NCBI RefSeq assembly: GCF_000585375.1
Contig: NZ_KK073874.1
Location: forward strand, 7,909,913 to 7,973,912
Reading direction: 5' to 3'
DNA length: 64,000 bases
Source of the DNA: Cryptosporangium arvum DSM 44712
GTDB taxonomy: Bacteria; Actinomycetota; Actinomycetes; Mycobacteriales; Cryptosporangiaceae
This document shows, piece after piece, positions 15,598-25,609 of this stretch. Within the stretch, counting starts at the first letter, position 1. Every line of letters starts with the position of its first letter. The notes under the pieces were generated by a model. It made no database searches, was not told the DNA's origin, and saw nothing but the letters and a program-made list of their open reading frames with translations. The translations under genes were made by a program, and so were the position numbers.

Positions 15598-17052
15598 GTG
15601 ACGCGTGATGCCTCGGCGGCCGAGGCGGCAGCCCGGCCCGAACCCACCACTCTTGGCGCCCTCCGGGACGCCGGGACCCCCTACCGCGGTGTGAAAGCCG
15701 AAATCCGGCACAACCTGCTGGCCCGGCTCCGCGCCGGCGAGCCTTCCGTCCCCGGAATCCTGGGATTCGACGACACCGTCCTCCCCGAGTTGGAGCGAGC
15801 GCTGCTCGCCGGCCACGACCTCGTGCTCCTCGGTGAGCGCGGCCAGGGCAAGACCCGCCTGATCCGGTCGTTGATCTCCCTGCTCGACGAGTGGACCCCG
15901 GTGATCGCCGGTTCCGAACTCAACGACCACCCGTTCGCGCCGATCAGCGTGTACGGCCAGAACCTCGTCGCCGAACTCGGCGACGCGACGCCGGTCGAGT
16001 GGCTGCACCGCTCGCTCCGGTTCGGCGAGAAGCTCGCCACCCCCGACACCTCCGTCGGCGACCTGATCGGCGACGTCGACCCGATCAAGGTGGCCGAAGG
16101 TCGCACGCTCGGCGACCCGGAGACCATCCACTACGGCCTAATCCCCCGCACCAACCGCGGCATCGTCGCCGTGAACGAGCTGCCCGACCTGGCCGAACGC
16201 ATCCAGGTGGCGCTGCTCAACGTGCTCGAGGAGCGCGACATCCAGGTCCGCGGCTACACGCTGCGCCTGCCGCTCGACCTCCTCGTGGTCGCCAGCGCGA
16301 ACCCCGAGGACTACACCAACCGCGGCCGGATCATCACCCCGCTCAAGGACCGGTTCGGGGCCGAGATCCGCACCCACTACCCGCTGGACCTCCCCGGCGA
16401 GCTGGCCGTCATCGAGCAGGAAGCACTGGTCAGCTGGCCGGACGAGCAGCTCGGCGACCCGGTCGTGCCCGACCACCTGCGCGAGATCATCGGCCGCTTC
16501 ACCCGCGAGGTCCGGGAGGCCCCCCAGGTCGACCAGCGGTCGGGCGTCTCGGCCCGGTTCGCGATCGCCGCGCTGGAGACGGTGGCCGCCTCGGCGGTCC
16601 GGCGGGCCGCGAAGACCGGCGAGACGCCGGTGGCCCGGGTCAGCGATCTGCCGTCGGTGGTTCCGGCCAGCCGCGGCAAGGTCGAGTTCGCCGACCTCTC
16701 CGGCGACCTGGAGGACGGCCGCGAGCTGGAGATCCTCGATCACCTGCTGCGCCGGTCGATCGCCCGGACGTTCCGGCGTTACCTGGCCGGCGTCGACCTC
16801 TCCGGTCTGCAGGCCAAGTTCGAGGGCGGCAGCACGGTGATGGCCGGCGAGAACGTGGCCGCGGCCGACCTGCTGCACCAGCTGGGCACGGTGCCCGGCC
16901 TGGCCCAGATCCTCGAGCGCGTCGGAGTGCCGGACGGGGCGGAGTCGCCCGGTCTCGCCGCGGCCGCGCTGGAATTCGCGATGGAAGGGCTCCACCTCAA
17001 CCGCCGGCTGGCCAAGGACGTGGCCGAAGGTCAGACCCTCTACGGCTCCTGA
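15598..17052 (+). CDS. MoxR-like AAA+ ATPase
   Basis: Chaperone-type ATPase of 484 residues related to MoxR and magnesium-chelatase subunit I. Walker A is GERGQGKTRL near residue 80, with a GIVAVNELPDLAERIQ Walker B region near 190 and sensor-1 Asn in LLVVASANPEDYTNRG. The C-terminal 180 residues are a helical lid. It is followed after ten bases by the VWA-domain gene, and MoxR-VWA pairs act together in metal insertion or remodelling. The client here is unknown. It starts with GTG. Confidence 0.87.
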   Translation: MTRDASAAEAAARPEPTTLGALRDAGTPYRGVKAEIRHNLLARLRAGEPSVPGILGFDDTVLPELERALLAGHDLVLLGERGQGKTRLIRSLISLLDEWTPVIAGSELNDHPFAPISVYGQNLVAELGDATPVEWLHRSLRFGEKLATPDTSVGDLIGDVDPIKVAEGRTLGDPETIHYGLIPRTNRGIVAVNELPDLAERIQVALLNVLEERDIQVRGYTLRLPLDLLVVASANPEDYTNRGRIITPLKDRFGAEIRTHYPLDLPGELAVIEQEALVSWPDEQLGDPVVPDHLREIIGRFTREVREAPQVDQRSGVSARFAIAALETVAASAVRRAAKTGETPVARVSDLPSVVPASRGKVEFADLSGDLEDGRELEILDHLLRRSIARTFRRYLAGVDLSGLQAKFEGGSTVMAGENVAAADLLHQLGTVPGLAQILERVGVPDGAESPGLAAAALEFAMEGLHLNRRLAKDVAEGQTLYGS

Positions 17053-17062
17053 GGGGGCTCAC

Positions 17063-19069
17063 ATGAGCGCTGAACCACTGGAACCCCCACCCCCGCCGCG
17101 CCGACGTGGCGGTTACCGGTACGGCCGCTGGTCGGGCGGCGCCGACCCGCTGGCACCGCCGTTCGACGTCCGCGAGGCGCTGGACGGCATCGGCGACGAC
17201 ATCCTGTCCGGCTCCACCCCGGCCGACGCGCTGCGCCGGCTGCTGCAGCGCGGCCGCGACGGGCTGAACGGCCTCGACGACCTGCGCCGGCGCCTGCGCA
17301 AGCGGCGGGAGCAGCTGCGCCGGTCCGGACGCCTGGACGGCACCCTGGACCAGGTCCGGGAGTTGCTCGACCAGGCGCTCGAGTCGGAGAAGCGTGCGTT
17401 GTTCGCCGACCCCGACGACATGGCGCGCTTCGAGGAAGCCGAGTTGGACGCCCTGCCGGACGAGACCGCAAGCGCCGTGCGCGCGTTGGCCGACCGGCAG
17501 TGGCGCTCCCCCGAGGCGGCGCAGAAGTACCAGGAGATCCAGGACCTCCTGCGCCGTGAGGTGCTCGACTCCCAGTTCGCCGGCATGAAGAACGCACTGC
17601 AGAACGCGTCGCCGGAGGACATGGCGCGGGTCCGGGACATGATGGCGGACCTGAACGACCTGCTGTCGAAGCACGCCCGGGGAGAGGCCGGGCAGCAGGA
17701 TCTCGACCAGTTCCTCGACAAACACGGCGAGTTCTTCCCGGAGCGGCCGAACAGCATCGACGAGTTGATCGACCAGTTGGCCCGCCGGGCCGCCGCTTCG
17801 CAGCGCATGATGGACGGTCTCACCGCCGACCAGCGCGCCGAGCTGGGCGACCTGATGGACCAGATGCTCGGCGGCGACATCGGGCTCTCGGCCGAGATGG
17901 AGCGGCTCAACCAGCAGCTGCGCGCGGCCCGGCCCGACCTGCGCTGGGGCGGCGACCCGCGGATGCAGGGCCAGGAAGGCATGGGCATGGGCGACGCCAC
18001 GAGCGCGGTCGCCGAACTGTCCGACGTCGAGTCGCTCGACCGGCAACTCGGTCAGCAGTACGCCGGAGCCGGCTTGGACGACGTCGACGAAGAGCTGGTG
18101 CAGCGGGCGCTGGGGCGGGAAGCCGTCGACGACCTCAACAACCTCCGGCGGATCGAACGGGAGCTGTCCCGGCAGGGCTGGCTGCAGAACCGCAACGGCC
18201 AGCTCGAGCTGGCGCCGAAGGCGCTGCGACGGCTGGGCGCGACCGCGCTGAAGCGGGTGTTCGCGCAGCTGCACGACGGTCCGCGTGGCGACCACGACAT
18301 CGCCGACGCCGGGGCCGCCGGTGAACTCACCGGCAGCAGCCGGATCTGGCAGTTCGGCGACACCCAGCCGCTGGACGTGGTGCGCACGGTGCGCAACGCG
18401 GTGCTGCGCACGGGCCCGACCTCGGACGGCGTTCGGCTCACGGTCGACGACTTCGAGGTCGTGGAGACCGAGCGGCGGTCGCGGGCCGCGGTGGCGCTGC
18501 TCGTCGACCTGTCGTACTCGATGGAGCTCAACGGCACATGGGGCGCGGCGAAGTCGACCGCGCTGGCGCTGCACCACCTGGTGACGACGCGCTACCCGCA
18601 GGACTCGATCGAGCTGATCGGGTTCAGCCAGTACGCGCGGCCGCTGCGCCCGGCCGAGCTGGCCGGGTTGGACTTCGACCCGGTGCAGGGCACGAACCTG
18701 CAGCACGCGCTGATGCTGGCGCGGCGGCACCTGACCCGGCACTCGGACGCCGAGCCGATCCTGCTCGTCGTCACCGACGGTGAGCCGACCGCGCACCTGG
18801 AGCGCGACGGCGAGGCGGTGTTCATGTGGCCGCCGATGCCCGAGACGCTCGCGCTGACGTTGGCCGAGGTCGACCGGGCCACCCGGGCCGGCGTCGCGAT
18901 CAACGTGTTCATGCTGGGTGAGGACCCGCGGCTGGTCGACTTCATGACCGAGGTGGCCCGCCGCAACGGCGGCCGGATCTTCACGTCCGACGCCGACAAC
19001 CTCGGCGAGTACGTGGTCCGGGACTTCCTGGCCCGCCGCACCGCGATCGCCTCCGGCCGACGCCGCTAG
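17063..19069 (+). CDS. VWA-domain protein partner of the MoxR ATPase
   Basis: Protein of 668 residues. The first 400 are largely helical and charged with coiled-coil stretches (DLRRRLRKRREQLRR, MERLNQQLRAARPDL). The last 200 form a von Willebrand A domain with the MIDAS motif DLSYSMELNG near residue 475, then a Thr/Asp MIDAS contribution in VVTDGEPT. It resembles CoxE/chelatase-D-type VWA partners of MoxR proteins. It is cotranscribed with the ATPase. The stop codon overlaps the convergent gene's stop (TAG/CTA at 19066-19069). Confidence 0.85.
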   Translation: MSAEPLEPPPPPRRRGGYRYGRWSGGADPLAPPFDVREALDGIGDDILSGSTPADALRRLLQRGRDGLNGLDDLRRRLRKRREQLRRSGRLDGTLDQVRELLDQALESEKRALFADPDDMARFEEAELDALPDETASAVRALADRQWRSPEAAQKYQEIQDLLRREVLDSQFAGMKNALQNASPEDMARVRDMMADLNDLLSKHARGEAGQQDLDQFLDKHGEFFPERPNSIDELIDQLARRAAASQRMMDGLTADQRAELGDLMDQMLGGDIGLSAEMERLNQQLRAARPDLRWGGDPRMQGQEGMGMGDATSAVAELSDVESLDRQLGQQYAGAGLDDVDEELVQRALGREAVDDLNNLRRIERELSRQGWLQNRNGQLELAPKALRRLGATALKRVFAQLHDGPRGDHDIADAGAAGELTGSSRIWQFGDTQPLDVVRTVRNAVLRTGPTSDGVRLTVDDFEVVETERRSRAAVALLVDLSYSMELNGTWGAAKSTALALHHLVTTRYPQDSIELIGFSQYARPLRPAELAGLDFDPVQGTNLQHALMLARRHLTRHSDAEPILLVVTDGEPTAHLERDGEAVFMWPPMPETLALTLAEVDRATRAGVAINVFMLGEDPRLVDFMTEVARRNGGRIFTSDADNLGEYVVRDFLARRTAIASGRRR

Positions 19070-19587
19070 AGGGTCAGCACCTCGATGTTGCAGATGTACC
19101 AACCGTTGGTCTCCAAGGCCTGAAGGCGCATCGGGAACGGCCGGTTCGTCGTCTCCCGGGTGCGTGTGTCGGCCACCACGAAGGTGACCCCGACGTCCAG
19201 CTCGACCTCGGTCGAACTGCGTCGGGTCTCCTTCGTGACGTTCCAGTCGATGGTCCGGAGTTCCTGGCCGACGTCGACCAGGCCGCGGTTGAACTCACGC
19301 AGCGTCGCGCCCGCCTGCGAGCGCTTCGACTCGCACAGGGCCTGCTCGAACTCGTTGATGCTGTTCTGCGACATGCTGCGCAGCAGCTGATCCGCCGCGG
19401 CCTTCGGCGTCTCCGGCCCCCGGTCACCGGTGCGGTAGACGAACACCCCGGTGACCGTGCAGACGACCGCCGACATCATCAGGGCGAGTAGCCCGAACAG
19501 CACGAAGCGACGCTTCCGCCGTTTCCGCCGACGCTCCCAGCTACGGCTGCGAGTCGTCAGCTCCGGCGGCGGGGGCGCAGGGAGCAT
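19066..19587 (-). CDS. Single-span membrane protein, NTF2-like or unknown extracellular domain
   Basis: Protein of 173 residues with AGGAGG six bases before the ATG at 19587. It has a Pro-rich start, a very basic stretch (ERRRKRRKRR), one membrane helix at about 28-50, then a 120-residue outer domain. That domain (ETPKAAADQLLRSM...NSINEFEQALCESKRSQ...) resembles DUF4878/Rv0361-type secreted domains with an NTF2-like fold. No motif gives a function. Confidence 0.7.
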   Translation of the reverse strand: MLPAPPPPELTTRSRSWERRRKRRKRRFVLFGLLALMMSAVVCTVTGVFVYRTGDRGPETPKAAADQLLRSMSQNSINEFEQALCESKRSQAGATLREFNRGLVDVGQELRTIDWNVTKETRRSSTEVELDVGVTFVVADTRTRETTNRPFPMRLQALETNGWYICNIEVLTL

Positions 19588-19665
19588 CGACCCTCCTTCG
19601 TGAGCGTCGTTCACAGTAATGGCGCCGGACGCATCGTGTCCCACACACCGGGGTAGAACTGTGCC

Positions 19666-20217
19666 ATGACGAAGTTCGTGTTGACGCTGCACGTGCTCTC
19701 GGCCGTGTTCCTCATCGGACCGATGGCGATCGCTCCGATGATGGGGATGCGAGCCATCCGGAAGCACGACGCGCGCGGCGTCCACGAAGCCGCCCGCACC
19801 ACGACGCTCTACACGCTGCTGTCGCTCGTCGTCGCGGCGCTGGGCTTCGTGCTGATCGGCGTCAGCAACGGTCGTTGGTCGTTCGGCGACGCCTGGGTCA
19901 CGATCTCGATCACGCTGTACGTGATCGCGCTGCTGCTCGGCATCGGCGTGGTCGCGCCGGGGCTGACCGGCGCCGCGCGGCTGCTCGACGCGTCAACGCC
20001 GCTCCCCGCGACGCCGGTGACGCCGATGACGCCGGTGACCGAGTCCGACACCGCGGTGGAGACTCCGGAACCGGCGGGCACCGACACCGCGACGATCGAC
20101 GTCGAGACCCGCCGGAAGGTCGACGCCGCCTACGGGCGGGTCGCGGCCTCCAGCGGCATCGTCGCGCTGCTGCTCATCATCATCGTGATCTTCATGGTCG
20201 TGCGACCGTTCCGGTGA
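19666..20217 (+). CDS. DUF2269-type integral membrane protein
   Basis: Membrane protein of 183 residues with four predicted helices: about 3-22, 45-65, 70-92 and 160-180. The N-terminus MTKFVLTLHVLSAVFLIGP is typical of DUF2269 or related predicted membrane families. A Pro/Thr-rich loop (about residues 105-140) separates helices 3 and 4. It is divergent from the preceding gene and overlaps the convergent amidase by 26 bases. The function is unknown. Confidence 0.7.
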   Translation: MTKFVLTLHVLSAVFLIGPMAIAPMMGMRAIRKHDARGVHEAARTTTLYTLLSLVVAALGFVLIGVSNGRWSFGDAWVTISITLYVIALLLGIGVVAPGLTGAARLLDASTPLPATPVTPMTPVTESDTAVETPEPAGTDTATIDVETRRKVDAAYGRVAASSGIVALLLIIIVIFMVVRPFR

Positions 20218-21526
20218 CGCCCTCCGGGTGCCGCGCCCAGGACAGCTGAGCGGCAGCGCCCAGCAGCAGGCCTTCGCTCCCCGGTGGCCCGACCAGCTGA
20301 ACCGACGCCGGGACGCCGTCCGCACGCACCCCGGCGGGTACCGCGAGCGCCGGGAACCCGGCGAGGTTCCACATCCCCGGGTACGGGGCCAGCCGCGTGG
20401 ACATCTGCGCGTTCGGCCACCAGGGCTTCGCCGACCACGCCTCGGCCCGCGCCGGCGCCGTGGCCAGCACCGGCATCACCAGCAGGTCGACGTCGTCGAA
20501 GAACGCCAACGCCTGGTCGCGCCACCGGTCGCGCTTGCGCTGGTCGGCCAGACCGGCGCGGAGCGCGGCGCGGCCGGCTGCGACGTGCGTGCGGGTGCGG
20601 GGCTGGAGCTTCGACTCGTCGAGGTTGGCCGGAAGCTCCGCGGCGACCGCGCCGGTCCAGAAGGCACCGGCGAGGGTCTGGAGGCTCACCGGAATCTTCG
20701 GGTTACGTGCGAACGTGGAGTGGCCGGCCAGCGCGAACGCCCGGCCGACGCGGTGCAGGCCGTCGCGGGTCTCCCGGTCCGGCTGGGCGAACACCACCGG
20801 GGAACGGGAGGAGATCGCGATCCGCAGCGTCTTCTGCCGGGGCGTGATCTCCCGGCCCGCCATCACGCTGAGGCCGAGCGCCACGTCGTCGACCGTGGTG
20901 GCCAGGACACCGTGCTCGGACAGGCCCAGCCAGCCTTCCCCGTCGGCGTGCGGCGTGACCCCGGCGCCGGGCTTGAGGCCGAGGACGCCGCAGCACGCGG
21001 CCGGGATGCGGATCGAGCCCATGCCGTCGCTGCCGTGGGCGAGCGGAACCATGCCCGATGCCACCGCCGCACCGGCGCCGCCGGAGGAGCCGCCGGCGCT
21101 GTAGCTCGGGTTCCACGGGCTGCGCGCGACACCATCGGGGTCGTCGCTGGTGGGGAAGATGCAGAGTTCGGGCACCCGGGTGAGGCCGACGACCACCGCG
21201 CCGGCCGCACGCCAGCGCTGGACCAGCGGGTGGTCCGCTGTCGCCGGGGCGGCCGAGGTCGCGAGCGAGCCGTCCTTTCGGACTTCGCCGGTGACCTCGA
21301 CGTGGTCCTTGATCGCGACCGGTACGCCGGCCAGCGGGCCCTGGTCTCTCCGCTCGTCGACGGCGTCGGCTTCGGCCAGCGCCTCGGCTCGCCGGACGCG
21401 CCGGAACGCGCCGTACTTCGGGTCGACCCGCTCGATGTGCTCCAGGTGCTGCTGGACCAGTTCGCGCGCCGTCGTGCGTCCTTCGCGGACCGCGGCGGCC
21501 ATCTCGGTGGCGGTCGCTCCGATCAT
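20192..21526 (-). CDS. Amidase-signature family amidase
   Basis: Ser-cisSer-Lys hydrolase of 444 residues. The catalytic Lys is in AIKDHVEV near residue 73, the cis-Ser in the SAGGSSGGAGAAVASG signature near 145, and the nucleophile in GSDGMGSIRIPA near 168. Family members hydrolyse simple amides, acylated amino acids or, as GatA homologues, aminoacyl-tRNA intermediates. The lack of gatB/gatC neighbours argues against GatA. The start overlaps the metB stop by four bases, so it is coupled to metB. The substrate is unknown. Confidence 0.85.
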   Translation of the reverse strand: MIGATATEMAAAVREGRTTARELVQQHLEHIERVDPKYGAFRRVRRAEALAEADAVDERRDQGPLAGVPVAIKDHVEVTGEVRKDGSLATSAAPATADHPLVQRWRAAGAVVVGLTRVPELCIFPTSDDPDGVARSPWNPSYSAGGSSGGAGAAVASGMVPLAHGSDGMGSIRIPAACCGVLGLKPGAGVTPHADGEGWLGLSEHGVLATTVDDVALGLSVMAGREITPRQKTLRIAISSRSPVVFAQPDRETRDGLHRVGRAFALAGHSTFARNPKIPVSLQTLAGAFWTGAVAAELPANLDESKLQPRTRTHVAAGRAALRAGLADQRKRDRWRDQALAFFDDVDLLVMPVLATAPARAEAWSAKPWWPNAQMSTRLAPYPGMWNLAGFPALAVPAGVRADGVPASVQLVGPPGSEGLLLGAAAQLSWARHPEGVTGTVARP

Positions 21527-22662
21527 GCGAGTGCCTGGAGGAGGTCCCCGATCAGGTCATCGACGTTCTCGATGCCGACCGACAGGCGGACCAGGTCGTC
21601 GGGCACCTCCAGCGGCGAACCGGCCACGCTCTGGTGCGTCATCCGGCCGGGGTGCTCGATCAGCGACTCGACCCCGCCGAGCGACTCGGCCAGCGTGAAG
21701 AGCTGCGTCTTCGCGACGACCTCGAGCGCGGTCTCGACGCCGCCGTGCAGGCGGATACCGACCATGCCCCCGAACCGGCGCATCTGCTTGGCGGCCGTCT
21801 CGTGGCCGGGGTGCTCGGGCAGGCCCGGGTAGAGCACGCTCTTCACCGCGGCGTGGCTGGCCAGCACCTCGACGATGCGCTCGGCGTTGTCGGAGTGCCG
21901 GTCCATGCGCACGCCGAGCGTCTTGATACCGCGCAGCGTCAGCCAGGAGTCGAACGGGCCGGCGACCGCGCCGACCGCGTTCTGGTGGTAGCCGATCTTC
22001 TCGGCCAGCTCGGCGTCCTTGACCACGACGGCACCGCCGACGACGTCGGAGTGGCCGCCCATGTACTTGGTCGTGGAGTGCACGACCACGTCCGCCCCGA
22101 GCGCGAGCGGCTGCTGCAGGTAGGGCGACGCGAACGTGTTGTCGACGACGAGCAGCGCGCCCGCCTCGTGCGCGATGCCCGCCAGCGCGGCGATGTCGGC
22201 GATGCCGAGCAGCGGGTTCGTCGGCGTCTCGCACCAGAGCACCGCGGTCTCCGGGCGGAGCGCGGAGCGCACGGCGTCCAGATCCGACAGGTCGACCGAG
22301 GTGTGGCTGATGCCCCAGTTGGAGAGCACCCCGGCGATGAGGCGGTAGCTGCCGCCGTACGCGTCGCCGGGCATGAGCACGTGCGCGCCGGGCCGGGTGA
22401 CGCTACGCAGCAGCGTGTCCTCGGCCGCGAGCCCGGACGCGAACGCGAAGCCCTTCAGCCCACCCTCCAGCGCGGCCAGGCACTCCTCCAGCGTCTGGCG
22501 CGTGGGGTTGCCGCTGCGGGCGTACTCGAAGCCGCCGCGCAGGCCGCCGACGCCGTCCTGCTTGAACGTGGACGACAGGTGGAGCGGCGGAACGACCGCG
22601 CCGGTGCTGGGATCGGGGTCCTGACCGGCGTGGATGGCGAGCGTCTCGAAGGCGTGGGTCAT
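21523..22662 (-). CDS. metB: Cystathionine gamma-synthase
   Basis: PLP enzyme of 379 residues in the trans-sulfuration route, joining O-acyl-homoserine and cysteine to give cystathionine (some actinobacterial members also work as gamma-lyases). The PLP Lys lies in [17 protein letters not shown] near residue 200. The N-terminal [20 protein letters not shown] and C-terminal [17 protein letters not shown] segments are diagnostic of MetB over MetZ/MetY. It forms an operon with the downstream amidase by ATGA overlap. Confidence 0.9.
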   Translation of the reverse strand: MTHAFETLAIHAGQDPDPSTGAVVPPLHLSSTFKQDGVGGLRGGFEYARSGNPTRQTLEECLAALEGGLKGFAFASGLAAEDTLLRSVTRPGAHVLMPGDAYGGSYRLIAGVLSNWGISHTSVDLSDLDAVRSALRPETAVLWCETPTNPLLGIADIAALAGIAHEAGALLVVDNTFASPYLQQPLALGADVVVHSTTKYMGGHSDVVGGAVVVKDAELAEKIGYHQNAVGAVAGPFDSWLTLRGIKTLGVRMDRHSDNAERIVEVLASHAAVKSVLYPGLPEHPGHETAAKQMRRFGGMVGIRLHGGVETALEVVAKTQLFTLAESLGGVESLIEHPGRMTHQSVAGSPLEVPDDLVRLSVGIENVDDLIGDLLQALA

Positions 22663-22671
22663 GTTCTGATG

Positions 22672-23331
22672 CTAGGCCGCTGCGGGGAGTTGGCCGTCGT
22701 CGGATGATCCGGCTGTGGACAACGTCGCGCCGCTGGGGACCGTGAGCAACGGCAGGGTCAGGTGCACGACGGGGCCGATGCTGACCGCGTAGAGCACGGT
22801 GCCGATGCCCACCGTGCCGCCGAGCAGCCAGCCGATGCCCAGCACGGCGACCTCGATCCCGGTGCGGATGATGCGGATCGATCCGCCGGTCTTCGCGACC
22901 AGACCGGTCATGAGGCCGTCCCGCGGACCGGGGCCGAGCCCCGCGCCGATGTAGCAGCCTCCGGCGATGCCGTTGAGCACGATCGCCGCGATCATGAACG
23001 TCCACCGGCCGGGCAGCCACGTCATCGTGGGGAGCAACCACAGGCTCGCGTCGACCGCCAAGCCGATCACGACGACGTTGCTGAGCGTGCCGAGCCCCGG
23101 CCGTTGCCGCAGGGGGATCCAGAGCAACAGCACGGCCGCGCCGACGACGATCGTCACGGTGCCGAACGACCAGGGGACGTGGGACGCGATGCCCTGGTGG
23201 AACACGTCCCAGGGGTCGAGGCCGAGATCCGCGCGGATCATCAGGGCCATCGAGAAGCCGTAGAGCGCGAGCCCGACGTAGAGCTGAACGAGGCGGCGAA
23301 CCCGGCGATCGGGCGGTAGGAGACTGTTCAC
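22672..23331 (-). CDS. YczE-like (YczE/YyaS/YitT) membrane protein
   Basis: Integral membrane protein of 219 residues with five to six helices. It has the YczE-type N-terminus RRLVQLYVGLALYGFSMALMIRADLGLDPWDVFHQG and the conserved GAGLGPGPRDGLMTGL loop. Such proteins are almost always divergent from a MocR-type regulator (YczR), as here, and the regulator probably controls it. The transported or sensed molecule is not known. The GTG at 23331 was chosen because upstream sequence enters the shared operator region. Confidence 0.82.
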   Translation of the reverse strand: MNSLLPPDRRVRRLVQLYVGLALYGFSMALMIRADLGLDPWDVFHQGIASHVPWSFGTVTIVVGAAVLLLWIPLRQRPGLGTLSNVVVIGLAVDASLWLLPTMTWLPGRWTFMIAAIVLNGIAGGCYIGAGLGPGPRDGLMTGLVAKTGGSIRIIRTGIEVAVLGIGWLLGGTVGIGTVLYAVSIGPVVHLTLPLLTVPSGATLSTAGSSDDGQLPAAA

Positions 23332-23348
23332 GGGCTCTACGGTTACCC

Positions 23349-23370
23349 CTATTGGCCTTCTATCCAATAG
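23349..23370. promoter_or_regulatory. Inverted-repeat operator between yczE-like and MocR genes
   Basis: CTATTGG, eight bases, CCAATAG: a perfect 7-bp inverted repeat in the 61-base divergent intergenic region. Overlapping it is a wider pair CTATCC (23360-23365) and GGATAG (23380-23385). MocR dimers usually bind repeated half-sites in the promoter they share with their target, so this is the probable binding region. The assignment is inference from symmetry and position. Confidence 0.55.
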
Positions 23371-23392
23371 CCAATTTTGGGATAGTGGACTG

Positions 23393-24805
23393 GTGACGAC
23401 CGACCGCAGAGTCAACGGCACACATCTGGTCCGCCTCCTGGGTGATTGGCGGACCGGGCCGCTGCCGACCGCGTACGCCGGGCTGGCCAGCCGTCTGCGC
23501 CTGTTGATCCTGGACGGCCGGGTGCCGCTGCACACCCGGATTCCCGCGGAGCGGGAACTCGCCGACGCCCTCGGGGTGTCGCGCACCACCGTCGCGGCGG
23601 CGTACGAGCGGCTCCGTTCGGACGGGTTCCTGGTCAGCCGTCGCGGCTCGGGCACGTGGACCCATCTCCCTCCGGCCGGCGTTTCGGCCGCCGGCCCGGT
23701 CGCGACGCTGGGGGAAGGCCTGCTGGACCTGGCGCACGCCGCGGCGCCCGCACCGGAGGAGTACCTGCACGCGGCGGCCGAGTCCGCGGTCACTCAGCTG
23801 GCCCGCTTCCTGCCGACGCACGGCTACGACCCGCTCGGGTTGGCCGAGCTGCGGAGCGCGATCGCCGAGCGGTACACCGCACGCGGCGCGCGGACGACCC
23901 CGGACCAGATCCTGGTGACCGGCGGGGCGCACCACGCGTTCGCGCTGGCCCTGCGCGCGCTGACGTCGCCGGGCGACCGGATCGTCGTCGAGCACCCGAC
24001 GTACCCGAACGCGCTGGAAGCCATCCGCTGGGCCGGGTGCCGCCCGGTGCCGGTGCCGTTCGGGCCGGACGGCTGGGACCTGGAGATGCTGGACGCGACG
24101 ATCCGGCACTCCACGCCGCGGGTCGTCTACCTGGTGCCCGACTTTCAGAACCCGACCGGTTTCTACATGTCCGCCGCGGACCGCGCCGCGGTGGTGGAGA
24201 TGGCCGTGCGGTCCGGGACCACGCTGGTGCTCGACGAGACCGTGGCCGAGGTCTGGCTGGACCACTCGCCGGTGACGCCGGTGGGCCTGGACTCGGTGGT
24301 GACCACCGGTTCGACGAGCAAGTCGTTCTGGGGCGGGCTGCGCGTCGGCTGGCTGCGTGCCACCCCGGCCATGGTGCGGCGGGTGGGCGCGGCCCGCGCG
24401 TCGATGGATCTCTCCAGCCCGATCCTGGAGCAGCTGATGGCGGCCGCGCTGGTTCCGCGGACCGCGGAGGTCATGGAGGTACGGCGCTCCTGGCTCCGGG
24501 ACGCGCGGGCCCGGCTGCGGTCCCGGCTCGCGGTCCAGCTGCCCACCTGGCGGTTGAACGCGCCGACCGGCGGGCTGGCGTTCTGGGTCGACCTCGGCGC
24601 GCCGGTCTCCTCGTCGCTCGCGATCGCGGCCGAACGGCACGGGGTGGCCCTGGCCGCCGGGCCACGGTTCGGGCTCGACGGCGCGTTCGAGCGCTACGTC
24701 CGCCTGCCCTACACGCTCGAGCCGTCGTCGTCGGACGAGGCGGTCGACCGGCTGGCGTCGGCGTTCCGCTCGGTGGAGGATCTACCGTTGCGGGGCGTGA
24801 CCTGA
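23393..24805 (+). CDS. MocR-type GntR regulator with aminotransferase fold (YczR-like)
   Basis: Regulator of 470 residues. The GntR winged helix is at about residues 20-85 (IPAERELADALGVSRTTVAAAYERLRSDGFLVSRRGSGTW). Residues about 110-460 form a class I aminotransferase-like domain with the PLP Lys expected in TGSTSKSFWGGLRVGW near 310. MocR proteins sense PLP or an amino-PLP adduct. The linked YczE-like gene defines the YczR subgroup. The GTG at 23393 has a possible -10 (GATAGT) nine bases upstream and is probably leaderless. Confidence 0.88.
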   Translation: MTTDRRVNGTHLVRLLGDWRTGPLPTAYAGLASRLRLLILDGRVPLHTRIPAERELADALGVSRTTVAAAYERLRSDGFLVSRRGSGTWTHLPPAGVSAAGPVATLGEGLLDLAHAAAPAPEEYLHAAAESAVTQLARFLPTHGYDPLGLAELRSAIAERYTARGARTTPDQILVTGGAHHAFALALRALTSPGDRIVVEHPTYPNALEAIRWAGCRPVPVPFGPDGWDLEMLDATIRHSTPRVVYLVPDFQNPTGFYMSAADRAAVVEMAVRSGTTLVLDETVAEVWLDHSPVTPVGLDSVVTTGSTSKSFWGGLRVGWLRATPAMVRRVGAARASMDLSSPILEQLMAAALVPRTAEVMEVRRSWLRDARARLRSRLAVQLPTWRLNAPTGGLAFWVDLGAPVSSSLAIAAERHGVALAAGPRFGLDGAFERYVRLPYTLEPSSSDEAVDRLASAFRSVEDLPLRGVT

Positions 24806-24895
24806 GTTCTCCGCCGGAACACCGGGCCGGGTTACGGTGTTGAGCTGGACGTGGGCCGGGCCGCCCGGTTCACTTCAATCGCAGGAGGCGAAACC

Positions 24896-25591
24896 ATGCT
24901 GTTCGGCCGCAGCAAGTCCGAGCTGATCGCCGCGGAGAACGCACTCCCCGGCCGGGCGCAGCCGCTGCCGGTCGCCGCCCGCCACACCGTCCTCGACACC
25001 CCCCTGACCGGCCCCTGGCCGGAGGGCTACGAGACCGCCGTCTTCGGAATGGGCTGTTTCTGGGGTGCCGAGCGCATCTTCTGGCGGATTCCCGGCGTCT
25101 ACTCCACCTCGGTCGGCTACGCGGGCGGATACACGCCCAACGCGACGTACGAGGAGGTCTGCTCGGGCCTGACCGGGCACGCCGAGGTCGTTCTCGTCGT
25201 CTACGACCCCGCCAAGGTCTCGTACGAGACGCTGCTCAAGGCGTTCTGGGAGAACCACGACCCGACGCAGGGCATGCGGCAGGGCAACGACCGAGGCACC
25301 CAGTACCGCTCGGCGATCTACACCACGACCGACGCACAGGCCGCCACCGCGAAGGCGAGCCTGGAGGCCTTCCAGCCGGTAGCGACGGCGGGCGGCTTCG
25401 GCACGATCACCACCGAGATCGCCCCGCTCGGCGACTACTTCTACGCCGAGGACTACCACCAGCAGTATTTGTCGCCGTCGAAGAACCCGAACGGGTACTG
25501 CAACCACGGGCCGAACGGGCTGTCGTGCCCGATCGGGATCGGCAACGTGCCGGCCCAAACCTCGGTAGAGGTTCCCGGCGCCACGCACTGA
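24896..25591 (+). CDS. msrA: Peptide methionine sulfoxide reductase A
   Basis: Reduces S-methionine sulfoxide in proteins and free methionine. The 231-residue protein has the catalytic Cys54 in GMGCFWGAE and C-terminal resolving Cys residues in [12 protein letters not shown]. The ATG at 24896 has AGGAGG seven bases upstream. The final 46 codons (from residue 186, DYHQQY) are the segment that recurs four times downstream. This copy reads [10 protein letters not shown] where two of the others read [10 protein letters not shown], suggesting that the copies come from different msrA alleles. Confidence 0.95.
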   Translation: MLFGRSKSELIAAENALPGRAQPLPVAARHTVLDTPLTGPWPEGYETAVFGMGCFWGAERIFWRIPGVYSTSVGYAGGYTPNATYEEVCSGLTGHAEVVLVVYDPAKVSYETLLKAFWENHDPTQGMRQGNDRGTQYRSAIYTTTDAQAATAKASLEAFQPVATAGGFGTITTEIAPLGDYFYAEDYHQQYLSPSKNPNGYCNHGPNGLSCPIGIGNVPAQTSVEVPGATH

Positions 25592-25609
25592 CACTTCGCA
25601 TGACGAGGG

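Noticed and set aside
20228-21832. 534-codon plus-strand frame over the amidase and metB
   Set aside because: Antisense shadow of two well-recognised genes, with Arg/Gly-rich composition typical of high-GC complementary frames.
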